Shown here one piece after another: positions 35,000 through 43,610 of a DNA stretch of 64,000 nucleotides. Under the pieces are notes generated by a model. That model was given only the letters and a program-made list of their open reading frames with translations, made no database searches and was not told the DNA's origin. How positions within the stretch are numbered: position 1 is the first letter of the stretch; each line of letters starts with the position of its first letter. This DNA is from JACKNG01 sp050184115 (GTDB taxonomy: Bacteria > Pseudomonadota > Gammaproteobacteria > Ga0077536): positions 178,170-242,169 of the forward strand of contig JBFXAQ010000009.1 of the NCBI GenBank assembly GCA_050184115.1. Reading direction: 5' to 3'. The position numbers and the translations under genes are program-made.

Positions 35000-37900
35000 T
35001 GCCCGCCGCGCTCCGCCAGCACCTGTCGAGCACGCCCCAGCCGTTCGGCATCGAGCAGCATGGTGGCGAAATCGGCGCGCAGGTGACCCTCGCCAGGGCG
35101 TTCGGCGAGCAGGGCCTCGAAAGCTTCCATCGCGGCGTTATCGTGCCCGAGCCGGTGCAGGGTCTGGGCACGCACGACGCGGGCGCGGAAGGACAGCGCG
35201 CGCGGCTCGGCCAGCAGGGTCAGGATGCGTTCGTAATGCGGTTCGGCTCGGTTGTGGAAGCCGCGCTCCTCGAGTACCTCGGCATAGAAGAAATGCGCCT
35301 CGTAATCGTCGTCGATGCGGGCGAGGTAACGTTCGAGGTAACGCTCGGCGTCGCCGCGCCGACCGGCGTCGAAGGCGGCGAGCCCGACCTCGCGCAGGGC
35401 GCGTGGATCGTCGGGGACGAGCGCCAGCAGGGCCAGCCAGGCAGTACGCGCGACGCGCGCGAGATCACTCTCGGTGGCGATACCGGCCGCCCAGTGCAGC
35501 ATCTGCCGCCGCGGCGCCGCGGCGACGTACTCCGCGAGGAAGGTCTCGAGTTCCGCGCGCGCGCCCGCACCGATCAGCGCGCGCGCGTAACGCTCGACCA
35601 CCAGCGGCTCCGGCGCCGACTGGCGCGCCGCCGTGCCGAGCAGATCGGCGGCGCGCCGCGGTGCGCCGAGGTCGGCGAGCAATGCGGCCCAAGCGGCGCG
35701 TGCCCGTCCGCTGCTCGATGCCGCCCGCCCGGCCAGCCAGTCGAGCGCCGCCGCCGGTGGTCGCGGCCCCCACAACCAAAGCAGCGTGTCGAGGCTCTCT
35801 CCGCCCGGCGCTTCGTCGGCGGCGAGCGCGAGATGGATGCGCACCGCGGCGTCCTTGTCGCCCGCTTCGAGCAGGCGCGTTGCAAGCAGGCGGCGCAGCT
35901 CCGCGGGCAGGCCGACGTCGTCACCGTGCGCACGCGCGAAGGCCAGCAAGCCGGCCGCGTCGCGGCCGGCGGCGAGCCAGTCGACGTAAGGCTCGCCCCA
36001 GCGCCGCGGATCGTCCAGGGCGAGTGCCGCAAGCACCGCGCCTGCCGCCGCGCGCGCCGGACTCGCCAACAGGGCGTCGCGGTAGAGCGTGCCCAGTTCG
36101 CCATCGACCTCGCCAGCCCGCAGGCGCGCGGCCGCAAAGGCGACGACACGTTCGGGCGTACCGGCACGGCGCGCCGCATCCTCGAAGGCGTAGAAGGCCT
36201 CGCGCCGCGCCGCCACGCCGCCGGCGCGCGCGGCCGCCTCGAGGTAGGGCAAGGCACGCATCGGGCCGCCCAGTTCGGCGAGGTCGTAACGCCATCCCGC
36301 GGCCAGCACGTCGTCCGGCGTGGCGTCCAGCCAGCCGGCGACGCGCGCGGCAAGCCAGGTCGGATCGTGATGGGCACGGGCGAGATCGCGCCATTGGTAA
36401 TAGGCGGCTTCGCGTACCGCGCGAGCGAGGGCGACGTCGGTGACGGTGGCGGCCAATGCCGGCAGCAGCAGCTCGCCGCCGCCGAGCCGTTCGAGATCGT
36501 AGACGTAGCGTTCGTGCAGCGGATCGGCCGGCCCGACGGCGAGGCGCGGTGCAACGTAGGCAAAATAGGCCTCGCGCTCGCCGCTGGCGATGGCGGCATC
36601 GCGGAAGGCGTCGTACCACGCGACCGGATCGCGCCGCACCAGCGTACTCAGCAGGGTGCGCGCCTGGTGCCACGCACCCGCGTCGATGAGATCGTAGGTC
36701 AGCGTGCGCGCCTGCGCGGTGGTCTCGCTGCTGGCATCGAGCGTGGCCTGCACGAGGTGATCGAAACCCGCGGCAAGCCCGGCGAGACCCGCGTGCACGG
36801 CGCGCCGCTGGCCGAGCAGCGCGAACAGGGATTCCTGGAACAACTGTCGACTGGTCGCATCGTGGGCAACGCGCGGTGCCGCCAGCGCCACCGTTTCTTC
36901 GAAGCGGCCCGCCGCGTGCAATTGGCGTTGGGCGGCGAGGTCACGCTCCGGCAGGCGCGCCGCCACCTGCGCCGCGACCGCCTGGGCGAGCGGCTCGTCA
37001 GCACTGCCCAGCGCCACCAGGCTGAGTTCGCACAACAGGTCGTTACCGAGCGGCGCGGCCGCTTCGACGCCCCGCCCGGCGAGCCACGCGCGTACCGCGT
37101 CGCGCTCACCGGCATCGGCGGCGAGCAGGGCCCAGGCGGCCTGCGCGGCGGCATCGCCACGCGCGGCCAGCGCGACGCCGAGACGTGCGTGACCTTCCGC
37201 ACCACGACCGCGATCGTGGTAGACCCAGGCCAGCGCCGGATAGGCATCGGCGGGCCAGTCCCCGGCGGCCAGCGCCGTGTCGACGCTCGCCGTGTCGCCC
37301 AGCGCGATGGCGAGGTTGAGCCGACGCAGGCGCGTCGCCGGTGGTTCAACGGACGACCTGGCATAGGCCGCGCGCGCGGCCGCGACATCGCCCGCCAGCA
37401 CGTCGAACTCGGCCTCATGCAGCGGCGTCTCGAATGTCACCGTGTCGTCGAGGACGGGGGCCAGTAACGCGGCGAGGTGCGCGTCGCCGGCACGGATCAC
37501 GGCCGCGACCAGCGCGGGCTCGACTCGCGTCGCGAGGCGACCGCTGTCGCGCGCGCGGGTGAGCAGCCCGGCGGCCCGCGGCGACAGCGGCGGCACCGCG
37601 CGCCCACCCTGACGCAGGGCACGCAAGCCGCTGACTTCGTCCAGCGTCGCCACGTAATCGACGAAGACGGCGGCATCGCCGCCGAGCATAGCGAGGGCGA
37701 AGGCCGGTGCCAGCAGTTCCGTGCGACCCGGTCGGCGGGCCAGCAGTTCGACCAGCGCGGGTCCGCCGGCCTCGAACTGCCCGCGCGCGAGCAGCGCGTC
37801 CAGCGCCTGCATGAAACCGTCCGCGTCCGCCGCCGTCTCGGCCCAGCGGCTCACGGTGTGGGCGATGGCCTCGGCGCGGCCGGCAGCCGCGTAGACGTCG

Positions 37901-38502
37901 AGAGCGAAGCGGCTGGCATTGGCGGCCGGCGCGACGCCGGCGCGTCCGCGCCAGGAGTCGAGCGCCGCCGCGGCGCCGTCGACGTCGTCGGCCACCCACA
38001 GCAGGCGCGCCAGGCGCAAGGTCTCCGCATCGTCGGCGTCGCCGCGCTCGAGCAGCCGCGCCAGGGCATCGGCCTCGCCGTCGTTGTCACCGGCGAAGGC
38101 GTAGAGACCGGCCAGCTCACGCACCAGGGCCGTGCTCGGCACTCGTTCGACGCGGCGTGCCAGGGCGTGCCGGTAGCGTTCCGGCTGCATGGTGTCGCGG
38201 TAGACCTGCAGTGCGAGATCGTAGGCTTCGAGATCGTCGGGACGTTCGGCCAGCGTGCGGTCCATCGCCTCGACGGCGGCCTCGACCTCCCCCTGCTGCA
38301 GGTAGAGCGTGTTGAGCGGCATGACCACGGTCGGTCGTGCGCCGTGGGCGAGGAACTCGCTCTCGAAACCGCTCAGGGCATCGCGGTAACGCTTGGCCTT
38401 GTAGTACATGAGCGCGAGTTCCTGCCCGCGTGGCACCAGCAACAGGCTGAGCGCGAGCGCGGCGGCGCTCAAGGTGACGAGGAAGACGACGTGGCGCCAC
38501 AT
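34996..38502 (-). CDS. pelB: giant periplasmic TPR protein, N-terminal half of a split PelB
   Basis: A 1168-residue protein made almost entirely of TPR-like helical repeats (for example DDLEAYDLALQVYRDTMQPE and GDAERYLERYLARIDDDYE) behind one N-terminal hydrophobic helix (FLVTLSAAALALSLLLV). It could therefore be anchored in the inner membrane or cleaved. Single-chain PelB has only part of its about 1190 residues as TPRs, so this scaffold is much larger than usual. It lies 24 bases after pelA and overlaps the barrel gene. By analogy it binds PelA and guides the polymer to the pore. Composition is extremely rich in Ala, Arg and Asp. Confidence 0.82.
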   Translation of the reverse strand: MWRHVVFLVTLSAAALALSLLLVPRGQELALMYYKAKRYRDALSGFESEFLAHGARPTVVMPLNTLYLQQGEVEAAVEAMDRTLAERPDDLEAYDLALQVYRDTMQPERYRHALARRVERVPSTALVRELAGLYAFAGDNDGEADALARLLERGDADDAETLRLARLLWVADDVDGAAAALDSWRGRAGVAPAANASRFALDVYAAAGRAEAIAHTVSRWAETAADADGFMQALDALLARGQFEAGGPALVELLARRPGRTELLAPAFALAMLGGDAAVFVDYVATLDEVSGLRALRQGGRAVPPLSPRAAGLLTRARDSGRLATRVEPALVAAVIRAGDAHLAALLAPVLDDTVTFETPLHEAEFDVLAGDVAAARAAYARSSVEPPATRLRRLNLAIALGDTASVDTALAAGDWPADAYPALAWVYHDRGRGAEGHARLGVALAARGDAAAQAAWALLAADAGERDAVRAWLAGRGVEAAAPLGNDLLCELSLVALGSADEPLAQAVAAQVAARLPERDLAAQRQLHAAGRFEETVALAAPRVAHDATSRQLFQESLFALLGQRRAVHAGLAGLAAGFDHLVQATLDASSETTAQARTLTYDLIDAGAWHQARTLLSTLVRRDPVAWYDAFRDAAIASGEREAYFAYVAPRLAVGPADPLHERYVYDLERLGGGELLLPALAATVTDVALARAVREAAYYQWRDLARAHHDPTWLAARVAGWLDATPDDVLAAGWRYDLAELGGPMRALPYLEAAARAGGVAARREAFYAFEDAARRAGTPERVVAFAAARLRAGEVDGELGTLYRDALLASPARAAAGAVLAALALDDPRRWGEPYVDWLAAGRDAAGLLAFARAHGDDVGLPAELRRLLATRLLEAGDKDAAVRIHLALAADEAPGGESLDTLLWLWGPRPPAAALDWLAGRAASSSGRARAAWAALLADLGAPRRAADLLGTAARQSAPEPLVVERYARALIGAGARAELETFLAEYVAAAPRRQMLHWAAGIATESDLARVARTAWLALLALVPDDPRALREVGLAAFDAGRRGDAERYLERYLARIDDDYEAHFFYAEVLEERGFHNRAEPHYERILTLLAEPRALSFRARVVRAQTLHRLGHDNAAMEAFEALLAERPGEGHLRADFATMLLDAERLGRARQVLAERGGQ

Positions 38503-38526
38503 CTCAGGCGTGGTTCCGCGTCATGT

Positions 38527-40869
38527 TCACGGCGTGGCGGCCAGCGTGGCGGCGGCACGTGCAATGGCAAAGCGCACCGGGACGAAGGTCGATTGACCGA
38601 GATCGAAGCGCAGCAGCCCGTCGCCGTCGGCGAGGATCTCGAAACGTCGCGCGTCAGCGACGGTGACCACGTAGCGTTGCGCCGCTCGACCCTGCCACAG
38701 CATCTCGCCGACGCCGTAACCACTCGCCGTCGCCTGCACATGCTCGCCGTCCAGCCGGCAGTCGTAGACCCGCCAACGCGATTCCACGAGATACAGCGGC
38801 GCGGCCGCCTGCGCGGTATCGGTCAGCGCCACGCGCGGCGTCTCGACCATCTCGTCGAGCGCGACGTAGAGACTGCCCTGGTGGCGGCGCCGACCGATCA
38901 CGCCCTGTGAGCCGGCCCAATCGACGTCGCGTTCGTCGGCATCGTCGAAACGCAGGGTCTGCAGGCCGCCGCGGGCGAGCACGGTCCACGTCCGCGGCCC
39001 CGCGGCCACGAGCCGGGTGGTGAAGAAGCCGCTGCCGATGGTGGCGAAGCGGCTGGTCTCGATGGGGATGAGCGCATGACGCCGCGCCCATTGCAGGTTC
39101 TGCAGGAGGGCGCGCAGGGAAGCCTGCCGTTCGCCGGAATACATGTGGTAATACACGTTGGCCGCGCGCACGCGACGCGGTGACTCGGTGCGCTCCAGTG
39201 TCTGCGGCAGGAAGCCGAAGGCGTAAAAGCGGCGGCGCCACAGATCGGTGTAGGTGTTCTCGTTGCTGTTGCTCGAGTAGACCTGCCAGTACGGGCCGAC
39301 CCGCCGCCCGACCGGGGCGACGAAGGCGTAGGACGGGAAATCACCGTCGAAGCGCGAATCGCCACCGTTGATGTTGCCGAGACCGGCCGCCGCGCTCGCC
39401 GCCATGACCGACTCGAATGGCAGGGTATCGCCCGACCACTGGATGACGCGCGCACGTTTGCCGCGCGGTGACAGGCGTTCGACGATGGCGACCGAACCGG
39501 CGACCTCGAGCGCGACGTCGAACGGTTTCAGCGCGTAGGCGCGCGGTACGTAGGCGGCGGTGTAGCTCAGGTTCTCCTCGTCCTCCGCGAGTTGGTGCGC
39601 ACTCTGTTCATTGAGTCCTTCCCAACCGAAATAGCGACCACCATGCATGGTTTCATAGCGCGACAGGAAGGCCGCCTCGCGCGCGGCGTCGTAGTGCTCG
39701 AAGAATCCCCAGGCGAAGGGATGGGTATGGGTGTGCGTGCCCACTTCGACCTGTGGCAGCGCGAAGAGATCGCGCGCCGCCGCCCGCGCCTCGTCGTCGC
39801 CATACCAGTCAGGATCGAGGTCGGCGGTGATCGGCGCCACCGTCACCGGCAGGTCCGCGAACGGCCGGATGGCCTCTTCCAGCACGACACGCGCCGAGAT
39901 GACGTCGTGCCCCTCGTACTCGTCGGCCAGCGAGACGTTGCGCCAGCCGTCGCCGTCGATATGGCTGTAGTAGATGCGTCGCCCGGCCAGGGTCGTGGTA
40001 TCCGGCTTGGGCAGGTCGTCGGTGGCGAAGGCCGCGCGCAGGAAGGCGAAGGGATCGACGATCCACTGGCGCTGGTTGTTTTCGAGGCCACGGTAGAGCG
40101 CGTAATCGCGGGCAATGTAGCCGCCGGCGGCGCCGACCACCACGAGATCCACGGCCGCTGGCGCGGCCGGCGTCGGGCGCACCGCGAGGTAGCTGGTCGC
40201 GCCGTCGACCTTGTGCACCATGGCGAAGTCGGGCAACGGCGCGTCGAGCCGGTGTTCGAAACCGATCATGGCCGAGTCGGCTCGCGCGATGCGCGCGTCG
40301 ACCCCGACCTCCGCCGCGCTCGCGTCGAGCGCGATACCGATGCGTCCGAGCACACGGTCGAGGCGGGCGTGGTCGAGGTACTGGCCATAACGGTCAGTGG
40401 CAGCCACCAGGTCACCGAGGATCACGATTCGCTTGCCGCCGGCCTGCGCTTCTTCGAGCCAGGCGAGGAAGGCATCGGGGTCAGCGACGTCCGGCGAGCG
40501 CTGCCACATCACGACGCCGCGTACGTCGTCGCGGGCGACGAGATCCGGCAGCGGCTGCGAGAGATCGTGGAACTCGAAAACCAGGCCGAGATGATTGGCG
40601 GGCATCTCGAGGAAACGATGCAGCGAGGTGGCGTGGATCGGCCCGCGCCGCGCGTCGTAAAGGGCGATGACCGTGCGCGGCACTTCCCCCTCGAGCGCCG
40701 CGGCGGCTGCCGCGCACACGCCACCCGCCGCCATCAGCAGCCACGACAAGCCCATCAGCAGCCAGCCACGCAGCGCGCGGCGGCCCCGCCTGGCCCGCGC
40801 CGCGACGGTGGCGAGCGCCAGGCGCGCGTTGGCCGCGTCAGGACCGAGGGGCTGCTGTGGCTGGCTCAT
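38527..40869 (-). CDS. pelA: Pel polysaccharide deacetylase PelA, lacking the N-terminal hydrolase domain
   Basis: A 780-residue periplasmic protein. A membrane/signal segment (WLLMGLSWLLMAAGGVCAAA) is followed by a reductase-like middle domain (VVMWQRSPDV) and a polysaccharide deacetylase domain. The metal site shows HIDGDGW (Asp near residue 306) and GTHTHTHPFAW (His near 378-382). P. aeruginosa PelA (948 residues) carries an extra N-terminal glycosidase domain of about 260 residues. Here the protein begins directly with the following domain, and a GH114-type gene is found at 25656. It is the first gene of the operon. ATG 40869 is chosen over a 21-residue-longer start. Confidence 0.9.
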   Translation of the reverse strand: MSQPQQPLGPDAANARLALATVAARARRGRRALRGWLLMGLSWLLMAAGGVCAAAAAALEGEVPRTVIALYDARRGPIHATSLHRFLEMPANHLGLVFEFHDLSQPLPDLVARDDVRGVVMWQRSPDVADPDAFLAWLEEAQAGGKRIVILGDLVAATDRYGQYLDHARLDRVLGRIGIALDASAAEVGVDARIARADSAMIGFEHRLDAPLPDFAMVHKVDGATSYLAVRPTPAAPAAVDLVVVGAAGGYIARDYALYRGLENNQRQWIVDPFAFLRAAFATDDLPKPDTTTLAGRRIYYSHIDGDGWRNVSLADEYEGHDVISARVVLEEAIRPFADLPVTVAPITADLDPDWYGDDEARAAARDLFALPQVEVGTHTHTHPFAWGFFEHYDAAREAAFLSRYETMHGGRYFGWEGLNEQSAHQLAEDEENLSYTAAYVPRAYALKPFDVALEVAGSVAIVERLSPRGKRARVIQWSGDTLPFESVMAASAAAGLGNINGGDSRFDGDFPSYAFVAPVGRRVGPYWQVYSSNSNENTYTDLWRRRFYAFGFLPQTLERTESPRRVRAANVYYHMYSGERQASLRALLQNLQWARRHALIPIETSRFATIGSGFFTTRLVAAGPRTWTVLARGGLQTLRFDDADERDVDWAGSQGVIGRRRHQGSLYVALDEMVETPRVALTDTAQAAAPLYLVESRWRVYDCRLDGEHVQATASGYGVGEMLWQGRAAQRYVVTVADARRFEILADGDGLLRFDLGQSTFVPVRFAIARAAATLAATP

Positions 40870-41097
40870 GGTTTCGATGCTCGCTTCCTGCCGTTCGCGG
40901 CAGCCGCGCCACCCGCGGTGCCAGCGCTGCACTCACGCTGGCAACGGCCGGCAGGCGGGATAGTAGTCGCTCGCCGCGGCGGTTAGAACCGGCGCGGTGG
41001 CGGTACCCCCCACCGCCGCTGGCGAGACGGGGTGGTAGCATGCGCGGCGGTCGGCCGCACAGGCCGCCGGCCTCCTTTCTGCAGCCCGGAGACGACG

Positions 41098-42255
41098 ATG
41101 AAACTCGAAGGCGTGCGCGTGCTCGACCTGTCCCTGTTCCTGCCTGGCCCGGTGATGACCCAGATGATGGCCGACCACGGCGCCGAGGTGATCAAGCTCG
41201 AACCGCTGACCGGCGAACCCAACCGCGAGATCGGGCCGAAGCGCGACGGCCTCACCGTCTATTTCGCCAACACTCACCGCAACAAGCGCTCCATCCAGCT
41301 CAACCTCAAGACCGCCGGCGGGCGCGCTGCCGCGCTCGACCTCGCGGCGACGTGCGATGTCGTGGTCGAAGCGTTCCGCCCCGGTGTCGTCGAGCGTCTC
41401 GGCCTCGGCTACGAGGCGGTACGCGCGCGCAATCCCGGCATCGTCTACTGCTCGATGTCGGCCTGGGGCCAGGACGGTCCCTACGTGCAGGTGCCGGCCC
41501 ACGACCTCGCCTGCGAAGCGGTCGCCGGTGTATTGAGTCTCAACCGCGGCGAGGACGGCAGCCCGGCCATCCCCGGCATCGCCAACGCCGACATGCTGTC
41601 CTCGATGATGACCCTGTCGGCCATCCTGATGGCCCTGCTCAGGCGCAAGGACACCGGCCAGGGCGACTACGTCGACGTCGCCATGGCCGATTCGCTCATC
41701 GCGGCGCTGGCCAACAACCTGGGTACGACCTTCGCCGACAAGACCCCGCCCGACCTCGCCCACGAGCGCGCACTCGGCGGCTATGCCATGTACAACATCT
41801 ACGCGACGAAGGGCGGCGGCCACCTCGTACTGGGCGGTTCGGAGATCCACTTCGCCGAGGCCATCCTCGAGCGCCTCGGCCGCCCCGACCTGCTCGAGTT
41901 CTGCAAGCCGCCGCCGGGGCCCCGCCAGGATCCGGTCAAGGCGTTCCTGCGCGAGACCTTCGCCACCCGCACGCGCGACGAGTGGATGGCCTTCTTTCAA
42001 GGCATCAACGCCGCGGTCGCGCCGCTGAACGATCTCCGCGAAGCCGTCGACGATCCACAGATCCGCCACCGCCGGATGATCGTCGAGGACGAACGCGGCT
42101 GGGAGCACATCGGCACCCCGCTCAAGTTCAGGCACGAACCGGGCGAGTTGAAGTTCACCTTCGCCAGCCCCGGCGAGCACACCGAGAGCGTGCTCGGCGA
42201 ACTCGGTTACGACGATGCCGCGATCGCCGCGATGAAGGCCGAAGGGGCGTTTTGA
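41098..42255 (+). CDS. CaiB/BaiF family (class III) CoA-transferase
   Basis: A 385-residue protein beginning LEGVRVLDLSLFLPGPVMTQ, then DHGAEVIKLEP and NKRSIQLNLK, all hallmarks of formyl-CoA/carnitine-CoA transferases. The catalytic Asp is probably in PAHDLACEAVAG. It moves CoA from one acyl-CoA to a carboxylate, a usual activation step in catabolism of aromatic, terpenoid or steroid acids. GGAG lies 7 bases before ATG 41098. It diverges from pelA across 228 bases and is followed by a repeat-bearing gap and a convergent MDR gene. The acid substrate is unknown. Confidence 0.92.
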   Translation: MKLEGVRVLDLSLFLPGPVMTQMMADHGAEVIKLEPLTGEPNREIGPKRDGLTVYFANTHRNKRSIQLNLKTAGGRAAALDLAATCDVVVEAFRPGVVERLGLGYEAVRARNPGIVYCSMSAWGQDGPYVQVPAHDLACEAVAGVLSLNRGEDGSPAIPGIANADMLSSMMTLSAILMALLRRKDTGQGDYVDVAMADSLIAALANNLGTTFADKTPPDLAHERALGGYAMYNIYATKGGGHLVLGGSEIHFAEAILERLGRPDLLEFCKPPPGPRQDPVKAFLRETFATRTRDEWMAFFQGINAAVAPLNDLREAVDDPQIRHRRMIVEDERGWEHIGTPLKFRHEPGELKFTFASPGEHTESVLGELGYDDAAIAAMKAEGAF

Positions 42256-42281
42256 GACGGCCGTCGATCAAGCACTTGACC

Positions 42282-42461
42282 GCCGGTGTCAGACACCGGC
42301 GGCACCCCGTTCAATGACTTGCCCTGCGGTGTCAGACACCATGGGCAGGTTGCGCAGCCGGCCCCTTGCGCGAGCCCGCCGACACGCTCGCCGCCACGAA
42401 GGCCGCTGGCACGTTCTCGGGCAATCCCACATCGAGCACTTGACCGTCGGTGTCAGGCACC
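42282..42461. repeat. three GGTGTCAGACACC palindromes in direct series
   Basis: GCCGGTGTCAGACACCGGC at 42282-42300, GGTGTCAGACACC at 42328-42340 and GGTGTCAGGCACC at 42449-42461 are each preceded by a related leader (TCAA or TCGA, then NNACTTG). They fill the gap between two convergent genes. The same family and leader recur at 54471 and 54514. A role as bidirectional terminator is possible, but the shared leader points to a dispersed element. Confidence 0.85.
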
Positions 42462-42473
42462 ATGGGCCCGCGG

Positions 42474-43481
42474 TCAGAGCTCGATGACGATCTTGCCGAA
42501 GTGCCCCGCCTGCTGCATGCAGTGGAATGCCGCAGGTGCCTCGGCGAGCGGGAAACGGCGATCGATGACGGGTTCGAGCCCGTTGGCGGCGAAGGCCGCG
42601 TTCATGTTCTCGAACATCTCGCGGCTGCCGACGTAGATGCCCTGCACGTCGACGCTCTTGAACAGCACGGGCATCGGGTCGACGGCGTTCTCGAAGCCGG
42701 TCAGGACACCGATCAACCAGACGTGACCTCCGTAGGCGGTGCTGTTGATCGACTTCGCCAGCGTGCCCGAGCCGCCGACCTCGACGACGTGGTCGACGCC
42801 GCGCCCGCCGGTGAGTTCGAGCACCGCCTGGTCCCAGTCCGGGGTGTCGCGGTAGTTGATGGTGTCGTCGGCGCCGAGCGCGCGTGCGCGGGCGATCTTG
42901 GCGTCGCTGCTGGAAGTCAGGATGACCCGCGCGCCGTGCATCTTCGCGATCTGCAGGGCGAACAGCGAGACGCCGCCCGTGCCGAGCACGAGCACGGTCT
43001 CGCCGGCCATCAGGCGGCCCTTGGCAACCAGCGCGTGCCAGGCGGTCAGCGCGGCACAGGGCAAGGTCGCGGCCTGCGCGGCCGTCCAGCCCGGTGGCAC
43101 GTGCACCGCACCGTCCTCGTGCAGGCAGACGTGCTCGGCGAGCATGCCGGGCAGGCGGCCGCCGAGCGCCGATTCCATCACCTCGCCGGTGATGCGCCCG
43201 GCCGGCCAGCGCTGGAAGAAGGTGCCGGCGACGGCATCGCCGACCTTGAAGCGGGTCACGGCCGAACCGACCGCGACGACCTCGCCCGCACCATCCGAAC
43301 ACGGCACCAGCGGCCAGCGATCCTGGTCGACCACGCCGAGCACGTGCAACAGGTCACGGTAATTGAGCGAGACCGCGCGCACGCGCACGACGATGTCAAA
43401 CGGGCCGGGCGCGGGTACGTCGCGGGTCACCGGCACGAGCGCGTCGATACCGTCTGCGGATTGGATCTCCCAGGCATTCAT
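42474..43481 (-). CDS. zinc-less medium-chain dehydrogenase, quinone oxidoreductase-like
   Basis: A 335-residue MDR protein. The NAD(P) fold is seen in VLVLGTGGVSLFALQIAK. The catalytic-zinc Cys is absent (AVSLNYRDLLH), and the GHE motif is replaced by CSDGAGEV. The structural-zinc lobe is also absent, so it belongs to the quinone-oxidoreductase/enoyl-reductase side. It likely reduces an activated double bond or quinone with NADPH. AAGGAGACC lies just upstream of ATG 43481. It diverges from the secreted PQQ dehydrogenase gene. Confidence 0.9.
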   Translation of the reverse strand: MNAWEIQSADGIDALVPVTRDVPAPGPFDIVVRVRAVSLNYRDLLHVLGVVDQDRWPLVPCSDGAGEVVAVGSAVTRFKVGDAVAGTFFQRWPAGRITGEVMESALGGRLPGMLAEHVCLHEDGAVHVPPGWTAAQAATLPCAALTAWHALVAKGRLMAGETVLVLGTGGVSLFALQIAKMHGARVILTSSSDAKIARARALGADDTINYRDTPDWDQAVLELTGGRGVDHVVEVGGSGTLAKSINSTAYGGHVWLIGVLTGFENAVDPMPVLFKSVDVQGIYVGSREMFENMNAAFAANGLEPVIDRRFPLAEAPAAFHCMQQAGHFGKIVIEL

Positions 43482-43610
43482 GCGGTGGTCTCCTTGGCTG
43501 TTCGGGGGGCGCGATTATGGCCCGCGCCGCCGGCGCGCGAAACCGCGCGCGACCGTGACAACCTCGCGCGGCCGGTGCTAGCTTGGCCGGCATTCCACGG
43601 AGACCGCCCG

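Noticed and set aside
32519..38910. Long plus-strand ORFs of 300-860 residues opposite pelC and the pelB genes
   Set aside because: Shadow frames caused by high GC: low-complexity Arg/Ala/Gly-rich composition, no domains, and opposite to genes with clear families.
42282..42461. Palindromes as simple rho-independent terminators
   Set aside because: No U-tracts, and the same sequences with leaders recur at unrelated sites, so a dispersed repeat is the better reading, though termination could be secondary.
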